Origin: CAZMVU01 sp964569295
Lineage (GTDB): Bacteria > Hydrogenedentota > Hydrogenedentia > Hydrogenedentales > JAGMZX01
Direction: 5' to 3'
Assembly (NCBI GenBank): GCA_964569295.1
Contig: CAZMVU010000001.1
Coordinates: forward strand, 124,001-188,000
DNA length: 64,000 nucleotides
Made by a program: the position numbers and the translations under genes
The notes under the pieces: model-generated
What the model was told of the DNA's origin: nothing
The model's input: only the letters and a program-made list of their open reading frames with translations
Database searches by the model: none
Part shown: positions 1 through 8,252 of the stretch, in pieces
Layout of the letters: each line of letters starts with the position of its first letter
How positions within the stretch are numbered: position 1 is the stretch's first letter

Positions 1-87
1 GGGCCCAATGAAAACCAACACCGTCAAACAAGAAGCAATAGCTTTCTGGTCGTGCCCCATGATTGGCCGGGGTTTCTGGCCGGATTC

Positions 88-1173
88 CTAGTGCTGGATT
101 GGGCGACTCGTAATGAGGCCGATTCCTCGGCCCTTGTTCCCAACGGCGCAGTAGAACAGGTAGAAGGTGTCGTTGGCGGGATTGTGAACCAACGAAATCT
201 TGTGGGCGTATTTCTTGTCCAGGCCGTCCGGATGTCCTCCTGCCTTGTATAGCGGTTCCGGGTGAGCAGTCCAGTGCTCCAAATCACGTGAGAACGCGAT
301 CATTATATGTGCTCCGTTGCGTCCCACGCCGAAGTAGAACATGGTCCAGTGGTCGCCGTCCCGGAATACCTTGGGGTCGGACGCGAACTTCTCGTCGTAC
401 CCGTTGGCTCGGACTGGAATCACCGGATTCCCCGCGAATCGTTTCCAACTCAGGAGATCATCAGAGAAGGCCAACCCAATCTGCTCGATCTCCCCCTGTG
501 CGGCGTTGTAGAAGTTGAAATAACGACCTTCGTGTTCGACGAGCCAGGGCTGGTAGATGCAGTCCCCCTCCCACGCCCCGCAATCTTCGTCGTGCACGGA
601 AAGTATGTATGTATCTCTGGCGCGCTGCCACGTCAGCCCGTCCTGACTCCGCGCTACCCCTTCGTACCCAGGACGAAGCTCGTAGCCGCCCTGGCGCGGA
701 TAGGCCCCATACAGGGTCCAGTAGGAGCCATCGCGTCGCTTCAGCAGACGCGGCACTTCAATGTGGTAGGATTCATATAGAAAGGCCCCTATGACGCGCC
801 CTCCATGATCAAACGATCCCTCCGGCCCAAACCCCATAGCCAATTGCGGTTCCGACCAATGGATGAGGTCATCACTCTCGGCGACGAAGGAACAGTACCC
901 CTCCCCGTTGAAAGCGATGAAACTCATGTACCAATTCGGGTCGCCGGGGAGTTGGTACAAAGTCGGAACATCAGTGTTCTTGAACGTTTCATGCCCTGGA
1001 ATTGCCGGTTCGGCGGCGATGACATGGTCGGGGTAGTAGTGCCAATTCCGATAAGGCGCTGACCACCGGTCCTGGGTCTCCGAGTCAATCGTTTCCGAAG
1101 CTGGTTCGGTCTGCGCACTCGCGGTGACCACCAGGAAGCCGAAGACCAGAAGACATCCAAATAGCAGACTCAT
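88..1173 (-). CDS. Secreted GH43/GH32-like five-bladed beta-propeller glycosidase
   Basis: A 361-residue protein with a clear signal peptide (about residues 1-20, hydrophobic core then ASAQ). The rest is a repeated beta-propeller pattern in which each blade carries a 'disposition toward substrate' phrase such as SDDLIHWSEP, SQDGLTWQRA, SDDLLSWKRF and SRDLEHWTAH. This spacing is typical of GH43, GH32 and GH130-like propellers that act on plant or microbial glycans outside the cytoplasm. I cannot assign the three catalytic acids with confidence, so substrate is unknown. Its start codon overlaps the stop of a 44-codon ORF by four bases (ATGA). It lies at the edge of a region full of transposon debris but is itself uninterrupted. 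A non-hydrolytic glycan-binding or phosphorylase role is possible. Confidence 0.75.
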   Translation of the reverse strand: MSLLFGCLLVFGFLVVTASAQTEPASETIDSETQDRWSAPYRNWHYYPDHVIAAEPAIPGHETFKNTDVPTLYQLPGDPNWYMSFIAFNGEGYCSFVAESDDLIHWSEPQLAMGFGPEGSFDHGGRVIGAFLYESYHIEVPRLLKRRDGSYWTLYGAYPRQGGYELRPGYEGVARSQDGLTWQRARDTYILSVHDEDCGAWEGDCIYQPWLVEHEGRYFNFYNAAQGEIEQIGLAFSDDLLSWKRFAGNPVIPVRANGYDEKFASDPKVFRDGDHWTMFYFGVGRNGAHIMIAFSRDLEHWTAHPEPLYKAGGHPDGLDKKYAHKISLVHNPANDTFYLFYCAVGNKGRGIGLITSRPIQH

Positions 1174-1304
1174 GGCTTACCTACTTTCCTTTCTTGAACC
1201 CCGTTTGCCGCCTCAAGCACCGCCCGGTGCGGCGTGCGGAATCGTTCCACACGCGTGTTGTAAGCGTCGAAGTCGGGAATGTGCTTTTTCCCGATATTTC
1301 CCAT
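1170..1304 (-). CDS. Short ORF coupled to the GH43-like gene
   Basis: A 44-residue ORF (MGNIGKKHIPDFDAYN at its start) whose TGA overlaps the ATG of the downstream glycosidase as ATGA. A weak ribosome site (GGTGAG) lies seven bases before the ATG. The composition is ordinary protein-like (HIPDFDAYNTRVERFR, then HRAVLEAANG), so it may be the C-terminal remnant of a larger gene whose 5' part was replaced by the neighbouring transposon debris. I do not recognise a family. Confidence 0.3.
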   Translation of the reverse strand: MGNIGKKHIPDFDAYNTRVERFRTPHRAVLEAANGVQERKVGKP

Positions 1305-1654
1305 ATGAACTCACCGGCGACCGCAGCCAGTGGGTTCGACGTAGTATGAACGGGGCAATCAGTTTGGTCAACCTCTTGTTTGCCCTTGTTTGTGGGGCTC
1401 TTCTTCAGTTTTGAGCCGTCCAACTGAGACAAGGAAAATGCGCAATCCGGGCGGACGCAACAAGTTAGCGACATGGTGTCATGCGCCGACACATCACCTC
1501 GACCCACATGTCCTTTTTGCTGGTTCCGGAGGATGCAGAATTGAGCATAGAGGGTGAAGGAAATCCGCACGTTGATACGCAATACCACTGCTTTCCCAAC
1601 GTTAGTCGCGTAATTCCAACCGGTTAGAAGAGTCCCCCCCGCGCCGATTCCATA

Positions 1655-2491
1655 CTCTACCGACGAAAAAGCCTGTAAAATGGGGGTCTTCTCGAAGAGG
1701 CTGACGCTCAAAATCTGTAGAATTGTGTAGAGACTCAGCTCGAGCCCGAGGCGCTTCTTGACGATGGCTATGAGTACATACACGCTGATGGCAATCCAGA
1801 TTTGCGTCTTTACGGCATTCTCTGTCGTGCCGTAAAACTTCTTGATGCGCAGGTGTTGCTTTATCCATTTGAAGAACAACTCGACTTGCCACCGGCAGCG
1901 GTAGAGGTCTGCCACGGTCTTGGCGGGGAGGTCGAAGTTGTTGGTCAGGAACACAAAGCGCTTGTCCTTGTCCGCATCGAAGTAGCGGATGCGTCGCAGT
2001 TTCTCGGGGTAGTCCTTGCTCGCATAGAAGCCGTTGAGCAAGACGGTTTGGTCGCACTGAACGCCGGTTGTTTTGTCGACGGGAGCAGAATAGAGACGCC
2101 TGCAGTTGAAATTCTTCTTCGCGGGGATGATGAAGAAGGCCATCGCCTGATGCATTGCAAACAAGCGACCGAAATCGAGATACCCACGGTCCATGATGTA
2201 AAAGGCGCCGGGCTCCACCGGGAGTTGGTCGAGTATGTTGACGTCGTGAACCTTGCCATCGGTAATAAACACAAGGGTTGGAATGTTTCCACGCAGGTCC
2301 TGCAAGGTGTGCAGTTTGACGGCACTCTGCGTCCTGCGAAACTTCGCCCATGGGAACAGCGATATGCACAAGTCGATGGTGGAAGCGTCGAGCGCATAGG
2401 CGGCGTTGTCCAATTCCACGGCGAAGCCATCGTCCACATACAATGCCCGCGCCTCTTTGATGAGCGCCTGAGCGAAGTCGGCGTAAATGCG
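1655..2491 (-). pseudogene. IS4-family transposase remnant (N- and C-truncated)
   Basis: An open frame of about 280 codons matches the catalytic core of IS4-family DDE transposases. The DASTIDL first-Asp motif is followed by MDRGYLDF (second Asp) and YRCRWQVELFFKW, which fits the Y-(2)R-(3)E-(6)K signature of IS4 enzymes. The usual N-terminal 90 or so residues (the FLPAYEF...SRSTLADAN region) are missing: homology begins abruptly at RIYADFAQ, and upstream residues look random. Beyond FEKTPILQAFSSVE the frame stays open but no longer resembles a transposase, so the C-terminus is also replaced. Bases 1305-1654 downstream hold no other recognisable gene. A dead insertion sequence. Confidence 0.8.
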
Positions 2492-2658
2492 CCCAACCAC
2501 TACGATTGAAGGTGCCCGGTGGTACCGGGTTGTTGCGCCCATGTGTTCCGGGTGAATCGGGGCGCAACGACGCGTGTGCAACCCCTGGCCCCGGGAATAT
2601 GCCGGCAGCGAAAGTCCGCTGCCAGCCTGCGCGGCCTGCGCCATCTCGCCACCTTGGA

Positions 2659-4276
2659 CTATGCATTAAGCTGGGGAATGCTCACATCGCCCATGCGGAC
2701 GAGTACGCGGTGTTTGACCAGCGTCCGGGCGAGCGGGATGATGCCATCCGCGATGCGCTGGCCGTCCAGTTCCACCCAGGGCACGCCACGCTCGCAATGG
2801 TCTGGGTTCTCGACATGAATCTCGTAGAGTGCCTGGCCGTGGCGATAACTTATCTGGAAGCCATCCCACCAACTGGGAATGACCGGGGCGATTTGCATCG
2901 TTTCGCCGCGCAGTTTGCGGTCGAGGATTTCCTCCACCCAGGCGCGATACATCCACGCCGCCGAACCGGTATACCAGGACCAGCCGCCTTGGCCGGTTCT
3001 TCCGGGCAGGCGATAGACATCCGCCGCAACGGCGTATGGTTCGACTCCATAGCGCCAGACCGATTCTGGTTCGCGGGCGTGTCGACGGGGTTGAGCATGC
3101 GCAGAATCCCGGCCGCGCGTGCGCCATCGCCGCGCCGCGCCATCGCCAGCCAGACCGCGGCGTGGGTGTATTGGCCGCCGTTCTCGCGCACGCCCGGCGG
3201 GTAACCCTTGATGTAACCGGGCGAAGGCTCGGAGCACTCGAAAGGCGGGTCAAAGAGTTGCACGAGGTTTTCCTCCTCGCGCACGAGGAGGTTCCATGCC
3301 GAATCCAGCGCCCGGGCGGCGCGGTCCGGGTCGCCGCCGCCGCATAACTGCGCCCAGGATTGCGCCAGAGAGTCGATCCGCGCTTCGGCATTCGCGGCGG
3401 CGCCCAGCGGCGAACCATCGTCGAAGGTCGCACGCAGGTACCACGCCCCATCCCAGGCATGTCGTTCGATACGCCCGATCAGCAATTTCCGATCTTCTTG
3501 GCAGGCTGCGCCGAATTCCGATTGTCCCATCAGGTTGGCCATTTCGGCCATTCCCGCCAGCACATCCGCCATGAACCACGCCAGCCAAACGCTCTCGCCC
3601 CTGCCTTCCGCGCCGACAAGATTCATCCCATCGTTCCAATCCCCGGTCCCCATGAGCGGCAGGCCCTGTTTGCCGAATTGCTGGGCATGTTCGAGCGCCC
3701 GCTGGCAGTGCTCGAAGAGCGTAGCGCGTTCAAGCGAGACAGCCGGCTGCTGGAAACTCTCGTGTTCGTCTTCGCCCAGGCGGGGCGCTTCGAGGAACGG
3801 GACCGGCTCGTGGAGGACCGTCACGTCGCCTGTAACCCGGAGATATTGCGCGGTGACGAAAGGAAGCCACAGGAGGTCATCCGAGATGCGCGAGCGGATG
3901 CCCGCGCCGCCGGGCGGGTGCCACCAGTGTTGCACGTCGCCCTCTTTGAACTGATGACCGGCCGCCAGCAAAATGTGTTCGCGCGCCAATTCTGGGGCGG
4001 CATAGAGCAGGGCCATCACGTCCTGCAATTGATCGCGGAATCCGAACGCGCCGCCGGATTGATAGAATCCGGAGCGCCCCCACATCCGGCAGGCGAGGCT
4101 TTGGTAGAGCAGCCATCGGTTGAGGATAAGGTCGGTGGCCAGCTCGGGGGTGTGAACCTGAAGCGCGCCAAGCTGCCCATCCCACCAGGCCTGGGTTTGC
4201 CGGAGCGCATCCTCGACCGCCTGATTATCGCGGTAAGTCCCCGCCAGGGCGCGGGCCTCCTCGATCGTGGGCGCCT
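2659..4276 (-). pseudogene. GH94 / cyclic beta-glucan synthase C-terminal fragment, frameshifted
   Basis: Two frames together encode a GH94 (former GT36) phosphorylase domain. The upstream frame contains ELATDLILNRWLLYQS, GRSGFYQSGGAFGFRDQLQD, HWWHPPGG, the catalytic GTGDWNDGMN motif and GYPPGVRENGGQYTHAA. It shifts frame near 3065, after LNPVDTPAN, and continues in the next frame with ESVWRYGVEPYAVAADVY, GWSWYTGSAAWMYRAW and a natural-looking end (SIPQLNA, stop). GH94 domains of this type form the C-terminal third of cyclic beta-1,2-glucan synthases or act as stand-alone disaccharide phosphorylases. Here the 5' end is lost: at about 4277 the sequence joins an IS3-type OrfA. The combination of 5' truncation and a frameshift argues for a pseudogene. 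Confidence 0.85.
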
Positions 4277-4519
4277 GGCCGCATCCAACTCTGTCTGCAG
4301 CGGGTCGCCCGTGCGATCCCTCAGCGCCTCGTCGATGCCCAGCAGCGCCTTCTCACGCCACTGCTCCAGCCGGTAGACCTCGACACCCACGTCACGACTC
4401 ACCGCGTCCAGCGGCTCACCATGCAACAGCCGTAACACCACTTCGCGCTTACGCCGCGCACTCCAACGCTGCTTCGGGCCCAACGGACCCTGCTTGTCTC
4501 CGTTCGATTCCTTGCTCAT
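4277..4519 (-). pseudogene. IS3-type transposase OrfA fragment fused to the GH94 remnant
   Basis: The 81 residues from MSKESNGDKQ resemble the small helix-turn-helix OrfA of IS3-like elements: GPKQRWSARRKREVVLRLL, then GEPLDAVSRDVGVEVYRLEQW. The start has a good ribosome site (AGGAGG, about nine bases upstream). The match stops at GDPLQTELDAA, where coding switches to GH94 sequence in another frame. No OrfB (integrase catalytic) is present. The stretch up to about 4582, including GTTTACTG and the AT-rich segment before the gene, looks like the left end of the element. This is a solo end left by deletion or recombination. Confidence 0.7.
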
Positions 4520-4579
4520 AACCCGTCCTCCTTGGTTCACGATTATCGCAAATTCGTGTCCAAATAAATCGGGTGCGGT

Positions 4580-4753
4580 TTACTGAATGCAGAGCGTGGT
4601 AGACCCGGCTGGGCTTAATTCTGGAGCCGTTAAGAGCATGGGGACTGTTGCGGCGAGAACGCCGAACACAAGGAATGCCACAAGCGCGCCCCCGATCCTG
4701 CGCATAAGAAATGGCGCCCATGTCCGAACCGTGCCGTCTTCGCTTTTGCTCAT
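4580..4753 (-). CDS. Small membrane protein, probably cut at its C-terminus by the IS3 end
   Basis: A frame from an ATG at 4753 reads MSKSEDGTVRTWAPFLMRR followed by a hydrophobic helix (GGALVAFLVFGVLAATVPML) and a short tail. The stop codon (TAA of CAGTAAACCGC) appears to be donated by the end of the adjacent insertion element, so the original protein was probably longer. No strong ribosome site is visible, and the upstream frame is open to 4858. Function unknown. Confidence 0.3.
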   Translation of the reverse strand: MSKSEDGTVRTWAPFLMRRIGGALVAFLVFGVLAATVPMLLTAPELSPAGSTTLCIQ

Positions 4754-4858
4754 GCATGCTACACGGCGGTATCCGCTCCGCTTCCATTTTCTGAAGGTGC
4801 CGCGAACGGCAGCTTTTATGGGAAAATATGCTATTAGAACGGCTGATTTCATTATCAT

Positions 4859-5209
4859 TGTGGCCCGATGTGGTCGCAGGTGGAGATCAAAGCGGCTGAT
4901 ATCGTGCTTGTCACGAGTGGGCCGTTGAACCGTTCACCCCGCACCTGTTCCTGATATCGGAATTGTGATCGGGCCAGAGCAACCCTGCCTGTTTCTCCTT
5001 TCCCTTGCGCTCAATGAGATTGCTGAAAACCATGATGACCCTGGACAAGACACCCCTTTCTTCCTGAACACCAGCACCAAAAGAGGCACACCCCACACTC
5101 CAAAAGCCTGTCACCCATTGCCCATGGACGGCGATGTGTTCTCATGCTTCATTCTCGTCAGACTCTTGGTCTGTATAGTGCCTCAATTGGCGCTGTAAAG
5201 AGCGGTCCA
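4859..5209. other. Non-coding stretch with no recognised element
   Basis: About 350 bases between the IS debris and the entericidin-like gene. Open frames on both strands here lack ribosome sites and protein-like composition. I see no repeat, RNA gene or clear promoter. Confidence 0.4.
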
Positions 5210-5371
5210 CTACCTGTTCTGCACATTCTCGGCCGCGTCTTCAACGGCCTCGCCGCCCTTTTGGATGTCCTTGCCAGCCCCACGGAACGTGTTGCATCCC
5301 AGGGTGCCGGCGCACATAAGCGTGCCTACCAACAAAACCACGATCACTTTCGAAAACTTTTGCATCTTCAT
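5210..5371 (-). CDS. Entericidin-like small lipoprotein
   Basis: A 53-residue protein, MKMQKFSKVIVVLLVGTLMC as its start. It has a lipoprotein signal peptide ending at the lipobox TLGC (cysteine at residue 26 from this start) and a short mature part (CNTFRGAGKDIQKGGEAVED, then AAENVQNR). That matches entericidin A/B family peptides: a lipidated cysteine followed by an amphipathic GxGxDIxxGGxAIxxAA segment. Members sit in the cell envelope and have been linked to stationary-phase lysis control in enterobacteria; the role elsewhere is unclear. Of three nearby ATG codons I chose the second because AGAGGA then lies eight bases upstream; the first ATG (5377) would leave only two or three. It is monocistronic in a region otherwise full of decayed elements. 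Confidence 0.85.
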   Translation of the reverse strand: MKMQKFSKVIVVLLVGTLMCAGTLGCNTFRGAGKDIQKGGEAVEDAAENVQNR

Positions 5372-5522
5372 GTTCATGTTCCTCTCATTTTGGAACTTGC
5401 GCCTGGGGACTTGTTTTCTCCAGGCAATAGTAAAGCCATGTCATCTTATAGCCGGGCTCAACAAAGTGTTGACGCCTTACCAGCAATCAATGCCTGCACG
5501 CGGCGCGCGGGCGGCGCCCAGT

Positions 5523-5975
5523 TCAGGCTGGCGCTTTGTTATGCGTTATCCAGTATCGGCCTATGCTCTCAACAATGGCCAGGAAGTCCGGATAACTCAC
5601 GGGTTTTGTGATGTAACTGTTTGCGCCGCAGCGATAGCCTCTTGTGATGTCGCTGGCGGCTTGGGAATCGCTAAAAATGACCACGGGGATAAGCGCCTGC
5701 GCGCTTTGCGGTTCGAGCAATCGTATTTGACCCAGTATGGCATAACCGTCCGAGCCGGGCAATTGCATGTCCAACATGATCAACCTGGGGCAGTCGGCTG
5801 CGGCGCGCTCCGCGTACGTGCCGTGCGCAAACAGAAAGTCCAGGGCTTGCTTGCCGTCGTGGACCGCAGCAACCTGAACGTTTTCAATGGCGGCCTTCAG
5901 CGCTTCCACGATGCAGGCCCGTTCCTCATCGTTGTCTTCCACGACGAGTATGTCTACGGGGTCATCGTTCAGCAT
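5523..5975 (-). CDS. Stand-alone response regulator receiver (Rcp1/CheY-like)
   Basis: A 150-residue single receiver domain. The acidic pair (VVEDNDEE) is near residues 12-15, the phospho-acceptor aspartate is in LIMLDMQLPGSDGYAIL, the conserved Ser/Thr position is in VVIFSDSQ, and the lysine is in YITKPVSYPDF. The extended loop before the aspartate (FAHGTYAERAAADCPRLI) is typical of Rcp1-type regulators that partner with phytochrome-like or PAS histidine kinases. There is no output domain, so it must act by protein contact or phosphotransfer. The nearest kinase is the PAS kinase about 2.3 kb to the right, but IS debris lies between them, so pairing is a guess. Confidence 0.9.
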   Translation of the reverse strand: MLNDDPVDILVVEDNDEERACIVEALKAAIENVQVAAVHDGKQALDFLFAHGTYAERAAADCPRLIMLDMQLPGSDGYAILGQIRLLEPQSAQALIPVVIFSDSQAASDITRGYRCGANSYITKPVSYPDFLAIVESIGRYWITHNKAPA

Positions 5976-6227
5976 TATTGTTTTCCGATCGCCGCAAGAG
6001 CAGTGTGTCCGCTGTGAGCCGGGAGGCCCATGCCTTCAGCATAGCGGTCCATGATGAATTTCCGGCAAAGCCGAGACAAAGCCTTGGTAATGCATTCGAA
6101 GCGTCGGTCTCCCCGGTAGGGGTGTGCGTGCCTTTCAGCGGTTTTCTGTCATTCGCCCTCCCTTCGCCACGTACCACACCGGCACTTATTCACCCTCACA
6201 GGTTCATCCGGGTTAAGCGTGCGTTTG

Positions 6228-6302
6228 ACTTGAGATGAGGCCATACGGCATCTCTTTGGTTTTGGTTGAAATCAATAGGGAGAACGCCGCATGACCTCAA
6301 GT
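6228..6302. repeat. Inverted repeat at the edge of a dead transposon
   Basis: ACTTGAG at 6228 is mirrored by CTCAAGT ending at 6302. Similarity extends inward imperfectly (GGCCATACGGC on one side, GCCGCATGACC on the other). It lies beside the 3' side of the decayed transposase at 6436-7062 and could be its terminal region or a small palindromic relic. Confidence 0.35.
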
Positions 6303-6307
6303 GAACC

Positions 6308-6394
6308 CGATGGCTGCTGCTGAAGAACCCGGAGAACATCGACAACACGCGCAAAGAGGGCACGCGTCTGCAAGAGGCCTTGGCGCGTTCAATA
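6308..6394 (+). pseudogene. ISL3-family transposase scrap
   Basis: About 29 codons read RWLLLKNPENIDNTRKEG then TRLQEALA. The [RK]WLLLKNPEN motif followed by an Arg/Leu-rich helix is a hallmark of the middle of ISL3-family transposases. Nothing else of the gene remains on either side. Confidence 0.6.
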
Positions 6395-6435
6395 TCCGGT
6401 TTTCCTGAATGAATTCCGTGAAGATTGGGTTGCAG

Positions 6436-7062
6436 GTGCTGGTTGGCGGTGTTGTGCTTGAGGCGGTCCATGTTCTTCATCCAGAAGTGATAGAGGAAGC
6501 TGCCGACGACGCGCAGAGCGTGCTTGAAAGCGAGTTCGATTTTGAAGCGGTATCCGTAAAGGCGCACGATATCTACGGGATCGAGGGTGAGGTCGGTGCA
6601 CATCAGCAGGCAACATCCGCGGGTGGGGTGCTCGATGGCTACGAAGCGCACGAGCACGCCCACCGGTTTCCACAGCAGGTCGAGTACGCGCAGTTGTATC
6701 TTCTCTTCGCCGTAGACCGGGCTGTCGATGACCTCGAAGGTTTCCGGGTGTTCAAAGAGCGTGCGTAGCTTCACCTTTTCCCCATACAGTTTGGGCCGGC
6801 CCCGTTTCTTGGATTCGGGCTTGGGTGCGCGGTGGTATCCGACGGCGGTGATGCGCACGCGGGTGACGAGGTGGTTGCCGGTCTCGAGTAGGGGGGGCAG
6901 TTGTTCCTCGGCGCTCTCGCGCAGGTTCTCGGGGTTGCGCAGGAGGTTTAAGCGCTGCCCCTGGATGAGTTGCTTTTGGCTGACGCTGGCGTTGCCCGCT
7001 TCGCACAGCGCGCAATAGCCTTGGATCGCCGGATACACCAACAGCACATGAATGGCCAGTGC
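6436..7062 (-). pseudogene. DDE transposase remnant (IS4/IS701-like), missing its N-terminus
   Basis: About 208 residues of a longer open frame are transposase-like. Recognisable parts are ETGNHLVTRVR, the basic linker KRGRPKLYGEKVKL, and the C-terminal catalytic segment VRLYGYRFKIELAFKHAL with its conserved Glu, followed by YHFWMKN. The upstream part of the open frame (7063-7305) is antisense to the IstB remnant and is not real protein. The first and probably second catalytic Asp are absent. The two transposon remnants are on opposite strands and abut, so one probably inserted into the other. Confidence 0.65.
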
Positions 7063-7074
7063 GAACGCCAGGTC

Positions 7075-7564
7075 GCGCGCGAATGCCTCGAACGAGAGCA
7101 GCGCGCCGCCGAAAGGCGCATCCGTGCCGCGAAGTTTCCCGTCGTGAAAACCCTCGACACCTTCGACTTGACCGCCCAGCCCGGCATCAACAAGGCGCTG
7201 GTTGTCGACCTCATGCGCGGCGACTACCTCGACCGCCACGAGAACATCCTGCTTGTCGGTAATCCCGGCACCCGCAAGACCCACATCGCCACCGCGCTCG
7301 GCCACGCCGCCTGCGCTTCCACACCACCACCCAACTCTTTACCAGCTACTCGAAGCCCGCGAAGAACGCCAATTGCAGCGCATGCTCGCCCGCCTCGACA
7401 AACACCACCTTCTCATCCTCGACGAACTCGGCTACGTGCCCTTCCCCAAGGCCGGCGCCGAGCTGCTCTTCAACGTCGTGAGCCGTGCCTATGAACGGCA
7501 GAGCCTTATCGTAACCACCAACCTGCCGTTTAAAAACTGGACCGAGGTCTTTGGCAACGAACGC
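7075..7564 (+). pseudogene. istB: IS21-family IstB helper ATPase remnant, frameshifted
   Basis: The first part reads ARECLEREQRAAERR, FPVVKTLDTFDL, then a P-loop GNPGTRKTHIATALGHAAC in which the second Gly of the usual GTGKT is Arg. After GHAAC the frame shifts at least once: a RFHTTTQL-like string lies in the third frame, and the protein resumes in the second frame as LYQLLEAREERQLQRMLARL, the Walker B ILDELGYVPF, and IVTTNLPFKNWTEVFGNER. The usual C-terminus (TxALLDRLTHH) is gone, replaced by group II intron sequence from the other strand. IstA is absent. Clearly non-functional. Confidence 0.85.
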
Positions 7565-8010
7565 CACCCGCTACACTTCTCGACCGCCGTTTACAGTCCG
7601 TCCACACCGATGGTTCGGCCCATGCCCAGCGGGCACGTGCCTCTCCCCCTTGTTTAGCCCTGCTCGCGCGAGACACTGACGAAGGTTTTGCTTCCATCGT
7701 TGCTCCTTTCCGAATCCATCTTCCTGCATCCCTTCGCTCCACGGGCATTACCCCGTTTCCACGATACTATGGATGCTCTGACTCCTGTGCGGTGCGGTTC
7801 TTCAAGCATATGCCAGGAACACCGCGCCCAACCCCGCACAGGTCTCCTTCCTTCACGCAACACGCCTTCCAGCCATTCCGTCTCCAACCACCCGGCATGA
7901 CCCCGCCGCCGCTTTAGCACGCCACTAACAGGTGCCCTGAGATTCTCCCGGGTTGTGCGCCAAAGTCCACCCACGGCCTTAGCAGGAAACGCAGTGGCAA
8001 GCCAACGGGC
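7565..8010 (-). mobile_element. 5' fragment of a group II intron with the start of its reverse transcriptase
   Basis: Read leftward, about 300 bases of structured non-coding sequence include GAGTCAGAGCATCCATAGTA and GTGGAGCGAAGGGATG. Both resemble the segment just before the ORF in many bacterial group II introns. Then an ATG at 7697 opens MEAKPSSVSRASRAKQ and ARARWAWAEPSVWTD, the typical opening of intron-encoded reverse transcriptase/maturases. After EPSVWTD the match ends and the sequence runs into the IstB remnant at about 7564. No RT catalytic domain, maturase domain, or 3' domains V/VI are present. The 5' boundary near 8010 is approximate. I infer a truncated retroelement. Confidence 0.6.
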
Positions 8011-8252
8011 GCCCACATCGTGAGTCATAGCGATAACGGGTGGGCCAGAGCCGCTACCCGCGCTGATACCGGGGGGTTATGACGCAGGGAAAACGGGTGA
8101 ATAATTACGAAAAATAATAATATAGGTAGCAGAAGAATTGCCCCCGTTCTTTCCTATTTTTGTTCTCTATCCCCAAACTCACGCAAAATACAGCCCACCG
8201 TGGTACAATCCCGGGTGGCAAAGTGAGGGAGTACTATCGAGGATAAAAGATA

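Noticed and set aside
6196..7305. One complete 369-residue transposase
   Set aside because: Its first 80 codons are antisense to IstB and its last 75 do not resemble a transposase; only the middle is homologous.
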